64,000 nucleotides of DNA, from NCBI RefSeq assembly GCF_024580955.1, contig NZ_JANIKD010000003.1, positions 1 through 64,000 on the forward strand. The letters run 5' to 3'. A program made the position numbers and the translations under genes. Each line of letters begins with the position of its first letter. Position 1 is the stretch's first letter. This stretch comes from Corynebacterium sp. 122RC1. GTDB lineage: Bacteria > Actinomycetota > Actinomycetes > Mycobacteriales > Mycobacteriaceae. A model generated the notes under the pieces. It was not told the origin of the DNA. It saw only the letters and a list, made by a program, of their open reading frames with translations, and made no database searches. Below, piece after piece: positions 29,794-38,832 of the stretch.

Positions 29794-30057
29794 ATGATGC
29801 AACTTCTCTCAGTCGTCGTATTGTTCTTCTTCGCTTTCTCGGCGCTATGGGACAAGTCATTCTGGACCACGCTGGCCACGGCAGCCGTCATGCTGGTCAT
29901 CGCGCGGGTTGCGGTTCCCTTCCAATCAATGGGAATCGTGTGGGTGTGGTATCTCTGCGTCGCAATTTTCGGCGCCGCGTTTTTCTTCCAGCCACATTTC
30001 CAAACCTGGCGAGAGCAGCGCAAACACCGCAAGCACCCGCAAGCACCCGCAAGCTGA
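29794..30057 (+). CDS. small membrane protein, third gene of the operon
   Basis: 87 residues with two or three hydrophobic helices (LSVVVLFFFAFSALW; LATAAVMLVIARVAVPF; VWVWYLCVAIFGAAFFF) and a basic C-terminus (REQRKHRKHPQ). AAAGGA precedes the ATG and only 16 nt separate it from the serine hydrolase. Its 3' end is built of AAGCACCCGC repeats. Function unknown; it could be a partner of the hydrolase. Confidence 0.7.
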   Translation: MMQLLSVVVLFFFAFSALWDKSFWTTLATAAVMLVIARVAVPFQSMGIVWVWYLCVAIFGAAFFFQPHFQTWREQRKHRKHPQAPAS

Positions 30058-30123
30058 AATCGGCACACCATCCAGCGCTCACGCAGCTCCACAGGAAAAA
30101 CAGAATTGCAGAGCTCGCCTTAG

Positions 30124-31227
30124 CTAAATACTGCTGGAAGTAGCGCAGATCGTCCCGGACCCCAAGACGATGTCGCCCTGTTCATCAGGCAGATACAAAA
30201 CTGCAGCCTGGCCACGAGCCACACCGGACAGCGGCGTGTGCAACGTGATCTCCATGCGATCTGCCACTTGGTCCACGGTTACCGTGCACGGCACGGCCTC
30301 GCCGTGGGCGCGAACCTGAACCTCAGCCTCAAACGTGCCGCTCATAGCGGGATGGAGGTACTTCAAGCGGTCAGCACCAATGGAGTGCACCTCAAGATCG
30401 CGCCGAGAGCCCACGGTGACGGTGCCAGTGGCTGCGTCGATGTCGGTCACATACCGCGGCTTACCGTCCGCCGCCGGTTGCTTAATATCCAAGCCTTTGC
30501 GCTGGCCAATGGTGTAATTCCAAGCACCATCATGCTGCTTGAGTTCCGTGCCGGAAGTATCCACTATCATGCCCGGACGTAGCCCAATGCGCTTACCCAA
30601 GAACGCCTGGGTATTACCGTCGGGAATGAAACAGATGTCATAGGAATCAGGCTTCTTGGCCACGGAGAAGCCATGCTCGGCGGCTTCCTCACGAATCTTG
30701 GGCTTCACGGTGTCCCCTACAGGGAACATACAGTGAGCAATCTCGCGGGCACCGAGCACGCCCAATACATACGACTGGTCCTTTTGTGGGTCCACGCCGC
30801 GGCGTAGGTAGCCGTCACCACCATCTTCGGGCTGTACGAGGCGGGCATAGTGGCCGGTCACCACGGCGTCAAAGCCCAAGGCGATGCCGCGTTCCAGCAA
30901 GGCTGCGAACTTGATTTTTTCATTGCAGCGCAAGCAAGGGTTCGGAGTTTCACCCGCCTCATAGGATGAGACAAAGTCGTCAATCACCTCAGCGTTAAAG
31001 CGGTCGGAGAAGTCCCACACGTAAAAAGGGATTCCAAGTTTGTCGCACACGCGGCGGGCGTCGGCAGAGTCCTCCAAGGAACAGCACCCGCGCGAGGACT
31101 CCCGCACCGCCTGCGGATCCTGGGATAGGGCGAGGTGGACACCGGTGACGTCATGACCAGCAGCAACCGCACGGGCAGCGGCCACCGCCGAATCCACACC
31201 TCCGCTCATCGCAGCGAGCACTCTCAT
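30124..31227 (-). CDS. mnmA: tRNA-specific 2-thiouridylase
   Basis: 367 residues. PP-loop [10 protein letters not shown] at the N-terminus activates tRNA by adenylation; catalytic Cys are in [12 protein letters not shown] and [10 protein letters not shown]. It thiolates U34 of Lys, Glu and Gln tRNAs using sulfur passed from IscS, encoded 1 kb away. GGAGGG precedes the chosen ATG; five upstream codons are unlikely to be used. Confidence 0.96.
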   Translation of the reverse strand: MRVLAAMSGGVDSAVAAARAVAAGHDVTGVHLALSQDPQAVRESSRGCCSLEDSADARRVCDKLGIPFYVWDFSDRFNAEVIDDFVSSYEAGETPNPCLRCNEKIKFAALLERGIALGFDAVVTGHYARLVQPEDGGDGYLRRGVDPQKDQSYVLGVLGAREIAHCMFPVGDTVKPKIREEAAEHGFSVAKKPDSYDICFIPDGNTQAFLGKRIGLRPGMIVDTSGTELKQHDGAWNYTIGQRKGLDIKQPAADGKPRYVTDIDAATGTVTVGSRRDLEVHSIGADRLKYLHPAMSGTFEAEVQVRAHGEAVPCTVTVDQVADRMEITLHTPLSGVARGQAAVLYLPDEQGDIVLGSGTICATSSSI

Positions 31228-31327
31228 GAAACTTCCCTCCAAATCAAAGCACTACCCTAACCCACCGAACTCTCAAGAACACAACGCATTGCGCGTTCTT
31301 AACGGACACGCCCTACAGTATCCACCT

Positions 31328-32254
31328 ATGGGTAGGAAGCGCACACCATCTACACAACAGGGATCAGCCAAAAAGCATTCCCAACTCTCCCAATCCCTTG
31401 GCAGCCTAACGCCAGGCAGCAATGCGCCAAACGAGTTGATTCCCGGTGAATACCCAACGGACACCGGTTGGGTCCGCGTAGAACCCGACCCCTACGCAAG
31501 AGGCGGTTGGCTGGTAAGTGTGAACGGAGTGCCATCCTCACACATCGCGGAGGACCCACTGCAGTTGGAGTTTGAGTACATGCGCTGGTTCGCCACCGCA
31601 ATCGCCTGGTTTGTAGGAGCGAACCCGGCGGGTGAGCGCCTCAGCATCACCCACCTGGGCGGAGGGGCCTGCACCATGGCGCGCTATCTTTGCGCGCAGT
31701 ACCCGGATAGCAGGAACACGGTGGTGGAGCTCGACGAAAAGCTCACCATCTTAGCCAGGAAGTTCTTTAACCTGCCCCGCGCTCCACACCTCAAGATCCG
31801 AGTGGGTGAAGCGCGCCAGGTCACGGATAGCTTCACCGACGCCTCCCGCGATGTTCTCATCCGAGACGTCTTTGCCGGAGACACCACCCCAGCTTCCCTG
31901 AGCACTACAGAATTCTTCACCAACGTGCACCGCAGCCTGCGCCCAGGTGGCCTCTACATTGCCAACTGCGGCGACCACCGCGACCTCACGCTAGCGCGAA
32001 GCGAGCTGAAAACTATGGCCACGGTGTTTCGCAACGTCGCCTGCATCGCAGACCCCCAGATGCTCAAAGGTCGGCGCTACGGCAACATCGTATTACTCGG
32101 CACAGATAGTGAACTTCCGGGCCAGGAAGCCATGCACGCCATCACGCGCTCGCTGCTCCAAGGCGCCGTACCTGCGCAATTCAAAGATCACGATTGGTGT
32201 GAACGCTTCATGGCCGCAGGTGTGCTGCGCTTTGACGCCGAACACGCCACGTAG
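31328..32254 (+). CDS. spermidine synthase-like protein
   Basis: 308 residues. A Rossmann methyltransferase-like domain starts near residue 105 (SITHLGGGACTMARYLCAQYPDSRNTVVELDEKL), with RVGEARQ and RDVFAGDTTP in the polyamine-synthase positions. The Asp/Tyr residues needed for aminopropyl transfer are not obvious, so actual spermidine synthesis is uncertain. TACAGT (31314-31319) lies 8 nt before the ATG. It is divergent from mnmA and convergent with iscS. Confidence 0.8.
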   Translation: MGRKRTPSTQQGSAKKHSQLSQSLGSLTPGSNAPNELIPGEYPTDTGWVRVEPDPYARGGWLVSVNGVPSSHIAEDPLQLEFEYMRWFATAIAWFVGANPAGERLSITHLGGGACTMARYLCAQYPDSRNTVVELDEKLTILARKFFNLPRAPHLKIRVGEARQVTDSFTDASRDVLIRDVFAGDTTPASLSTTEFFTNVHRSLRPGGLYIANCGDHRDLTLARSELKTMATVFRNVACIADPQMLKGRRYGNIVLLGTDSELPGQEAMHAITRSLLQGAVPAQFKDHDWCERFMAAGVLRFDAEHAT

Positions 32255-32275
32255 ACACCACCTAGGCAAACTCCA

Positions 32276-33430
32276 TCACGCCATGCCGGCGCTGCGGGCC
32301 AAACGCACCACCTCGGGCAATTCCTGGAGCAAGGCCTGCACATCCTCTTGCGTGGTGGTGCGGCCAAGGGTGACGCGCAGCGCCGCCCGTGCAACGGACT
32401 CCTCTACCCCCATGGCAAGCAGCACATGGCTTGCGCGGTTCACTCCATTTGCACATGCCGAACCCGTGGAGGCGGCAAACCCACGCGAATCCAGCAGCAT
32501 AATGAGGCTATCGCCTTCCGCGCCGGGGAACGAAACATGGAGATGCCCGGTAAGCGCCTTATCAGCTTCGGGAGTGTGGAACACCACGTCCTCAATGTTC
32601 GCCGCGATCCCCTGGCGAAGCTCGGCCACCAGGCCGCGCAGCCGCTCATTCTCCCCCGTGCTTTCTTGGACCGCTTCGCGCAGTGCAGCGGCGGTGGCTG
32701 CGGCGCTGGCGACGTCGACAGTGCCGGAACGCAGGCCGCGCTCCTGCCCACCGCCCAAGATGATTGCTTTCGGAGCCGGAGACCGTTTGGCAAGCAGCAG
32801 GCCCATGCCGCGCGGGCCACCAAATTTGTGTGCGCTGGCGGCAAGGGTGGTGGCGCCGAGGGCGTGGAAGTTCACGTCAGCGTGGCCAACCACCTGGACG
32901 GCGTCGATGTGCACCGGGGTTCCAGCCGCCAGAGCGCGGTGAATGATTTCCTCCACGGGCTGGATCGCACCAGTTTCATTATTTGCCCACATGCAGGTGG
33001 CAACGGCGGCCTTTGTATCCAGAGCGGCGCTGGGGATCACGATGCCGTTGGAACCCACCTCCAGCAGCTCGACGTCTGCGCCCGTTGCCTCTAAGTACTC
33101 CACGGTTTCCTTGACTGCGGGGTGCTCGATTGGGGTAGAAATCACGCGCCGAGCAGCACCCCCAGCAACGCTCGCAGCAAAGAGCCCACGTACCGCAAGG
33201 TTGTCCGCCTCAGTTCCACTGGCGGTAAAAATCACCTCGATCGGCTCGCATCCCAGCAGCTCAGCGATAGTCTCCCGGGAGGTATCCAGCACTGATCGCG
33301 CGGCGCGGCCAAACGCATACTGGCCGCCCGCATTTCCCGCGTGGGCATGCTCCAACCAGGCATCAATCGCCACCTGACGCATGGGGGTGGTTGCGGCGTG
33401 GTCAAAATAGCACTGCGAGGAAACTTCCAT
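32276..33430 (-). CDS. iscS: cysteine desulfurase
   Basis: 384 residues of the class V aminotransferase fold. PLP lysine is Lys202 (ASAHKFGGP); the sulfur-accepting Cys is Cys326 (STGSACANG). It takes sulfur from cysteine for tRNA thiolation (MnmA nearby) and other acceptors; no IscU or SufU gene is in the window. The ATG is 8 nt after TAGAAT; an upstream TTG codon is unlikely to be used. Confidence 0.95.
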   Translation of the reverse strand: MEVSSQCYFDHAATTPMRQVAIDAWLEHAHAGNAGGQYAFGRAARSVLDTSRETIAELLGCEPIEVIFTASGTEADNLAVRGLFAASVAGGAARRVISTPIEHPAVKETVEYLEATGADVELLEVGSNGIVIPSAALDTKAAVATCMWANNETGAIQPVEEIIHRALAAGTPVHIDAVQVVGHADVNFHALGATTLAASAHKFGGPRGMGLLLAKRSPAPKAIILGGGQERGLRSGTVDVASAAATAAALREAVQESTGENERLRGLVAELRQGIAANIEDVVFHTPEADKALTGHLHVSFPGAEGDSLIMLLDSRGFAASTGSACANGVNRASHVLLAMGVEESVARAALRVTLGRTTTQEDVQALLQELPEVVRLARSAGMA

Positions 33431-33463
33431 GGGCAGCAATTCTACGCCGCCACCGAACGCAAC

Positions 33464-33527
33464 TGAGCCCCATGCACCGGACTGCTGGGGTTTCGGGTAT
33501 TCGGGATACCCGGATGCATGGGGCTCA
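33464..33527 (-). terminator. terminator of etfA, nested hairpins
   Basis: TGAGCCCCATGCA (33464-33476) pairs perfectly with TGCATGGGGCTCA (33515-33527). A second stem, CGGGTAT/ATACCCG (33494-33512), sits in the loop. No long T-tract follows. Confidence 0.7.
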
Positions 33528-33540
33528 AACTACGGAAGGA

Positions 33541-34494
33541 TTACTTCCGCTTGTTGATCTCTTCAATCAGAAGCGGGGTGATCTCGTGGATGTCACCCAC
33601 CACGCCGAGGTCGGCGATTTGGAAGAACGGAGCGTCTTCATCGTTGTTGACTACCACGATCTTCTTGGCTGTTTGCATACCGGAGGTGTGTTGGATTGCG
33701 CCGGAAATACCCAAGCCGATGTAGAGGTCTGGGGAAACGGTCACACCAGTTTGTCCAATCTGGTACTGCGGGGCGTAGTAGCCCAGGTCTACGGCGTCGC
33801 GGGTCGCACCCACGGCACCGCCCAGTGCGTCAGCCAGAGGCTCCACAAGGGTGCTGAAATTCTCCGGGGATTCCACGCCACGTCCACCGGCGATAACCAC
33901 CTTGGCCTGGGTGAGATCTGGACGCGAGCCCTGCACAGCAGGAGCGAACTTGGTCACTTTCACATCCTTAGCACTCGCCGCTGGAAGCGCGAAGTTCACA
34001 TACGCGCCAGCAGCCGGTGCTGGTTGCGCCGCCACGGCACCAGGGCGCAGGGTGTAGATGGGGCTCGTGCCGCCCACTGCGGCCGTGACCTCATACGCGT
34101 CGCCAAAAATGGAGTGCTTCGCGCTACGGTCAGCAAGAATTTCCACCACGTCAGTAAGCACACCCGAGGCCAGACGAGCTGCCAGCCGTCCGGCAATCTC
34201 ATTGCCGTGTGCACCGGCGGCCACCACGATCGGCGCTGGGGTTTGTGCAGCGAGCGCGTGCAGCGCATCGACTTCAGGCAGAACCACGCGCTCGGCGTAG
34301 TCGGCGGCCTCAGCGCCATAGATCACGGCAGCACCGAGCGAGGCCAGTTCCTCACGTAGCGGCTCCGCCACACCTGGGGCGCCCACGACGACGGCTGTGA
34401 CGCTCCCAAGCACCCGTGCGGCAGTGAGAAGTTCGGCAGTGGCAGGAAGCAGTGCGCCTTCGCGGTGCTCTACCAAAACATAAGCGTTGGTCAT
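33541..34494 (-). CDS. etfA: electron transfer flavoprotein alpha subunit
   Basis: 317 residues. The FAD-binding C-terminal domain has GRGVES, GATRDAVDLGYYAPQYQIGQTG, and GISGAIQHTSGMQTAKKIVVVNND, all characteristic. With EtfB it accepts electrons from acyl-CoA and other dehydrogenases. AAAGGA lies 8 nt before the ATG. It follows etfB by 47 bp as one operon. Confidence 0.96.
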   Translation of the reverse strand: MTNAYVLVEHREGALLPATAELLTAARVLGSVTAVVVGAPGVAEPLREELASLGAAVIYGAEAADYAERVVLPEVDALHALAAQTPAPIVVAAGAHGNEIAGRLAARLASGVLTDVVEILADRSAKHSIFGDAYEVTAAVGGTSPIYTLRPGAVAAQPAPAAGAYVNFALPAASAKDVKVTKFAPAVQGSRPDLTQAKVVIAGGRGVESPENFSTLVEPLADALGGAVGATRDAVDLGYYAPQYQIGQTGVTVSPDLYIGLGISGAIQHTSGMQTAKKIVVVNNDEDAPFFQIADLGVVGDIHEITPLLIEEINKRK

Positions 34495-34541
34495 TGAATT
34501 GTTCCTTTGAAGTGTTCCAATGCGAAGTTGGGTGTATTGCC

Positions 34542-35336
34542 CTAAATGAGGTTTTCCTGCACCAGGAAGTCGGCGATCGCTGCCGCTGCAGCAGCAGAAT
34601 CCTTGCGGATCACCTCTCCACCTTGGCGTGCTTCACGCTGGGTCGCGCTATGCACTGCGGTTGCTGCGTGGCCCAAGCCAACTTGGGCGGCGTCCACACC
34701 AATGGCCGCCAGGTCCAGACCTTCAATTTCTGCCTTCTTCGCAGCCATGATGCCCTTAAAGTTGGGGAAGCGTGGCTTGTCCGCCTTGTCTGTGACGCTC
34801 ACGATCGCTGGCATTGGCGCGCGGAGATCAAAGTCACCCTCATTGGTTTCCCGGACGCCCACCAATTCGTTGCCTTCCACGCGCAGCTCGCGCATGTTGG
34901 TCAGCGCCGGCACCTGGCGGTATTCCGCCAGCAGGCCTGCAAGGGTACCGGTGGCGCCGTCGGAGGACGCGTTACCCATCACCACAATGGCTACGTCTGG
35001 AACGTGGTTGATCGCGTTGGTGAGTGCCCAGGCAGTGCCTAGCGCATCGGAGCCGGCCAGGGCTTCGTCGGAAAGCAAGATTGCACGATCCGCACCCATC
35101 GCGAGAGCCTTGCGCAGCGCCTCTTCGGAGCCTGCTGGACCTGCAGAAAGTGCCACCACTTCAAAGCCTGCGTCAGGATTTGCCTCGCGCAGTCTGAGCG
35201 CTTGTTCCACGGCAAACTCGTTGATCTCATCAATCACAGAATCCACACCCACACGGTCCAGGGTGTAATCCTTTTCCAAAGACCTCGTTGACCAGGTATC
35301 CGGCACGTTTTTCACCAGAGCCACAATTGCAGGCAC
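34542..35336 (-). CDS. etfB: electron transfer flavoprotein beta subunit
   Basis: 264 residues. The FixA/EtfB adenine-nucleotide fold is clear: IVALVKNVPDTWS, DRVGVDSVIDEINEFAVEQALRLRE, MGNASSDGATGTLAGLLAEYRQVPALTN, and PRFPNFKGIMAAKK. I chose the GTG (VPAIVALVKN) since AAGGTG lies 6 nt upstream; longer frames lack a site. Confidence 0.94.
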   Translation of the reverse strand: MPAIVALVKNVPDTWSTRSLEKDYTLDRVGVDSVIDEINEFAVEQALRLREANPDAGFEVVALSAGPAGSEEALRKALAMGADRAILLSDEALAGSDALGTAWALTNAINHVPDVAIVVMGNASSDGATGTLAGLLAEYRQVPALTNMRELRVEGNELVGVRETNEGDFDLRAPMPAIVSVTDKADKPRFPNFKGIMAAKKAEIEGLDLAAIGVDAAQVGLGHAATAVHSATQREARQGGEVIRKDSAAAAAAIADFLVQENLI

Positions 35337-35496
35337 GGCTTCACCTTTCTTTACATTGAGTGCGCGTTCAGCAAAGCATCCATAAGCTGCAGGCCTATTG
35401 CCCACAGGAGCTGGCAGTGCTGTTGCAACATGTTGAGCCAAACCCGAAGGCTTGGCACCCAACGAGCAAGTCTAACGCAACCGCCGGACACGCCCC

Positions 35497-36651
35497 CTAG
35501 GCTGCAAACTCGCGCGGTCCGCAAATCAGGGCCACGCGGTCATCCCCAAGCCGGGTAATCACCACCGCGAGCTGGCTCCTTCCCTTGAGTTTCAGTTTCT
35601 TTCGGAGCAGGTCAGGATCAACATCTACTCCTCGAACGAGAATCTCCAAGGCTCCACAATCCAAAGCCTGCAACGCCACCTTGAGCTGTTTCAACCCGAC
35701 GCGTTGCATGAATGGAAATCCGCTATGCCCCTGCGGGATGCGCTCTCCTGAAAGGTAGGCAATGTGTTCATCCAGCATCCACAGCCCATGCGCCACCGCG
35801 TATTGCTGCACCACCCCGGCGCGCACCACTGCCCCGTCAGGGTCAATGATGTACTTTCCCGGTGGGCGGACTTCGGCCTCTGCTGGCATGTCGGAGTGCC
35901 AAATTTCTTGGTGGTTGTCTCGCAGCACCACGGCTTCCCGGCGAGTGCCGAATTCTGGGGAGTACAAGCAGGCTTCTTTCACGGATCCGTTGAGGCTGAC
36001 CACACTGACCAGGCCTTCCCAGCCGGTGTAGTTGATCCCTGGGGCACATTTGACGGCCATCGGAGCCCCGCGCCACGCATTTTGCACAGCGGATAACGGC
36101 GGCGCGAGGTCTTCGGGGCTAAAGATTCTGCGGCCATTGCTGCGGCGGGCAGGGTCTGCAATAACGACGCTGCCAAGGCCCGCTTCACGGTAGGCGGGCT
36201 GCAGGGCATCGGCCACGATGAAGTGCCCTTCCTGGACGTTATGGGTGGCCATGCGGACTCGGACTGGGTCGATGTCGCTGCCAAAATAGCTGAGGCCTTG
36301 TTCCGTGAGTGCTGCGCCCTCGGTGCCGATGGAGCAGGTCACATCAATGGCTTGGGCATATCCGTGCTCGGCGATTTTTCGTGCGCGATACTGCGCTACT
36401 GGCATTGCCGTTGCCTGCTGCATGGATTCGTTGCACATGAGCCAGGTATGTGGGAGCTTGCCATTATGCTCTGCGGCTGCTTGTGCGGTAGCGAGTTCCA
36501 TTACTGCGCGACCTGCTGCTCCAAAGGCTTCGCGGAATGCTTGTGCATCCGCCATTTGGGTGTGCTTGCTAAGGGGCCGCGCACGGATTGCCGCATCGAT
36601 TTCGGGGCGGCGCTGCAAGATGGTGTGAAGTTCTTCTGGGCTAAAGCTCAT
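35497..36651 (-). CDS. THUMP-like domain SAM methyltransferase
   Basis: 384 residues. A class I methyltransferase domain carries AIDVTCSIGTEGAALTEQGLSYFGSDIDPVRV (SAM-binding) and IADPARRSNGRRIF. The C-terminal part (DPDLLRKKLKLKGRSQLAVVITRLGD) is the THUMP-like domain of an actinobacterial family usually near etf and nudix genes. An RNA or small-molecule target is unproven. The start MSFSPEEL sits 22 nt after the NUDIX gene's stop. Confidence 0.83.
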   Translation of the reverse strand: MSFSPEELHTILQRRPEIDAAIRARPLSKHTQMADAQAFREAFGAAGRAVMELATAQAAAEHNGKLPHTWLMCNESMQQATAMPVAQYRARKIAEHGYAQAIDVTCSIGTEGAALTEQGLSYFGSDIDPVRVRMATHNVQEGHFIVADALQPAYREAGLGSVVIADPARRSNGRRIFSPEDLAPPLSAVQNAWRGAPMAVKCAPGINYTGWEGLVSVVSLNGSVKEACLYSPEFGTRREAVVLRDNHQEIWHSDMPAEAEVRPPGKYIIDPDGAVVRAGVVQQYAVAHGLWMLDEHIAYLSGERIPQGHSGFPFMQRVGLKQLKVALQALDCGALEILVRGVDVDPDLLRKKLKLKGRSQLAVVITRLGDDRVALICGPREFAA

Positions 36652-36673
36652 GTATACGCCTGCCTCGCTTGAG

Positions 36674-37483
36674 TTAGAAGCGCTTTGGGGGGACGTGGTT
36701 GTGGAATTGGGCAAAGTCTGGGTCTTCGGTGATCCGCCCGTAGTGCGGTGTCATGTCTGCGGTGCGCAGGGCGTTCATGACTTCCTCCACCGAATCGAAC
36801 TTAGAAAGTTTTGTGAGCTGTGCCCATGTGGGGATCACCAGGCGGAGGAGGCCCGCGCGCCAGCCGTCCAGAATAAGGCTCGGTGGGAACCATCCGGAGC
36901 TTGCTGCTTCCCGAGTGTTGCCGTCTGGTTCCTGCCCATAGGGAGCTACTGCCACGAAGGAGAACACATCGAAGTGGTAGGGGTCCTCTGGCAGGCTCAC
37001 CCAGCGGGCGAATGGGCGCAACAGGTCCGAGCGGATTTTGAGCTCATTGTTACTCAGCATTTGGGTGAGGGAATGCCGGTGGCTTTCCAGGGCGAGGCGT
37101 TGGGGGTGGTACGCGGTGGCGTCGGTAACCGGAGTGCCGTCTTTGTGTACCGCGAGGAGCGTGCCTGTCTCCTCGAAGAGCTCTCGCACCGCGGCGAACA
37201 GCAACGCCCGAGCGCGGGCCTCATCGGCGTGGAGCGCCTTCGCCCACCTGCTGAGGGAGGCGCCGGCAATGAGGGAGCGCATGCTCTGGAAGTCTCCGGT
37301 TTCAAAGTCGCGCGGGTCCACACCGCCACCGGGAAACACCGTGGTGTTGGGGAATGTTGGCATTGTAGAGACGCGCTCTTGGACATAGACCTCGATGCCG
37401 TCTGGGGCATCACGAATCATCAGCACCGTGACAGCAAGTTTGGCTCCGTCAATGCCACTTGCGCCAGTTTCCACCGGTGCCAT
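36674..37483 (-). CDS. NUDIX hydrolase
   Basis: 269 residues. The NUDIX box is recognisable but split: FPGGGVDPRD, a ~35-residue insertion, then FAAVRELFEETGTLL, as in the NUDT19/RP2-like group that hydrolyses CoA derivatives. GGAGGGAG precedes the ATG. It is directly upstream of the THUMP-like gene on the same strand. Confidence 0.87.
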   Translation of the reverse strand: MAPVETGASGIDGAKLAVTVLMIRDAPDGIEVYVQERVSTMPTFPNTTVFPGGGVDPRDFETGDFQSMRSLIAGASLSRWAKALHADEARARALLFAAVRELFEETGTLLAVHKDGTPVTDATAYHPQRLALESHRHSLTQMLSNNELKIRSDLLRPFARWVSLPEDPYHFDVFSFVAVAPYGQEPDGNTREAASSGWFPPSLILDGWRAGLLRLVIPTWAQLTKLSKFDSVEEVMNALRTADMTPHYGRITEDPDFAQFHNHVPPKRF

Positions 37484-37626
37484 GAATCTCCCTCCTCAGC
37501 CAGTCAAGCCACTCGGGCGGCTGTCACCCTACGGCAGCGTTAAGGCATGCACACCACTTTAGGTGTTTTATGTTTCCCATGCCCGTTTTCGCGGTCGCTG
37601 CAACCGCACGGGTTGACGGGTTGTCA

Positions 37627-38535
37627 CTACTCGGCGCGACGGCGGGTGTGCCGTGCTCTGCGGACCCTACGGGCGAAGTACCGCCCATCGATCTTGGAAA
37701 GTTCGATCGGCTGATGGAACGCTTGGGTGAGGTTTTCTGAGGTGAGGACGTCGTCGATCAGCCCTTGCGCTACCACCTTTCCTTCATCGAGCAGCAGCGC
37801 GTGGGTGAAGCCTTCGGGAATTTCCTCAACATAGTGCGTGATCATGATGATCGCTGGGGCGTCCGCATCCTTCGCCAGGTGACCAACATAGTTCACCAGG
37901 TCTTCACGTCCGCCGAGGTCCATTCCCGCCGCCGGCTCATCGAGGATGAGCAGCTCGGGGTCGGTCATCAGCGCACGGGCTACCAGGACGCGCTTGCGCT
38001 CTCCTTCTGAAAGCTGCCCCCACGTCCTATCCGCAACATGGATCGCACCCACTTGTTCGAGCAGGTCGGTTGCCCGTTCGTGATCCGAGGCATCGTATTC
38101 CTCGCGCCAGCGACCCAAAATGGCGTAGCCCGCAGAAATCACCAGATCCGCAACCTTTTCATCCGCCGGGATTCGGTTCCCCAAGGCGGAAGAGCTCATT
38201 CCTATGAAGGCGCGAAGGTCCCGCATATCCGTTTTCCCCACCTGCTCACCCATGAGCCACGCCCTTCCCTTGGAGGGAAATTCTTGCGCTGCAGCCATGC
38301 GCACCAGCGTGGTCTTACCAGCACCATTGGGGCCTATGATTACCCAACGTTCGTCGAGTTCCACCTGCCAATCAACGGGGCCTACTAAGGTGTTCCCGCC
38401 GCGAATGAACTCCACTTGAGCAAAGTCCACCAGCGCATCCGGGTTCCTCGGTCCACCGTTGTGATCACTGATGTGGGCGCCGGTGTGGCCACTTGCGGTA
38501 GCTGCGGTGTGGTTTTGGTCTGCTGCGGGAGTCAT
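37627..38535 (-). CDS. ABC-type ATPase without permease partner
   Basis: 302 residues: Walker A GPNGAGKT at 68-75, signature LSEGERKRVLVARAL, Walker B LLILDEP, switch His in MITHYVEEI. The N-terminal ~30 residues are polar and His-rich. The C-terminus is strongly basic (RRVRRARHTRRRAE). It is close to the ModF/YlmA soluble ATPase group. No membrane protein gene adjoins it, so a role other than transport is possible. The start is uncertain: ATGs at 38535, 38544 and 38547 are all in frame. Confidence 0.8.
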   Translation of the reverse strand: MTPAADQNHTAATASGHTGAHISDHNGGPRNPDALVDFAQVEFIRGGNTLVGPVDWQVELDERWVIIGPNGAGKTTLVRMAAAQEFPSKGRAWLMGEQVGKTDMRDLRAFIGMSSSALGNRIPADEKVADLVISAGYAILGRWREEYDASDHERATDLLEQVGAIHVADRTWGQLSEGERKRVLVARALMTDPELLILDEPAAGMDLGGREDLVNYVGHLAKDADAPAIIMITHYVEEIPEGFTHALLLDEGKVVAQGLIDDVLTSENLTQAFHQPIELSKIDGRYFARRVRRARHTRRRAE

Positions 38536-38546
38536 GCTTTCCATCA

Positions 38547-38563
38547 TTGCGCAACTGGCGCAA
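38547..38563. repeat. inverted repeat at the ABC ATPase start
   Basis: TTGCGC-AACTG-GCGCAA spans the expected 5' end of the ABC ATPase message and may be an operator. Confidence 0.5.
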
Positions 38564-38832
38564 GCTGTGTGGAATTGACACAAATTCGCTGCAAAAATCC
38601 GGTGAAGTGTGAAGGTCTCTGATTCCGCCAAAGATAGCAATGTGGCCAGTGCTCCCGATTTGCCCGTTTTGCCCGTTCGACGTGTCTGGTTACACAGCAT
38701 TTGTTCCGCAAAACAGGTGTGTTCCTGGGTTCGCTTCGATACAGTTTGCATGTGGGTCACACTTGCCATTACGGCACGTGAAAATCACGTTCGCGGCACC
38801 TCTATTTCTCCAACGAAAGGCCTTTTGACCTC

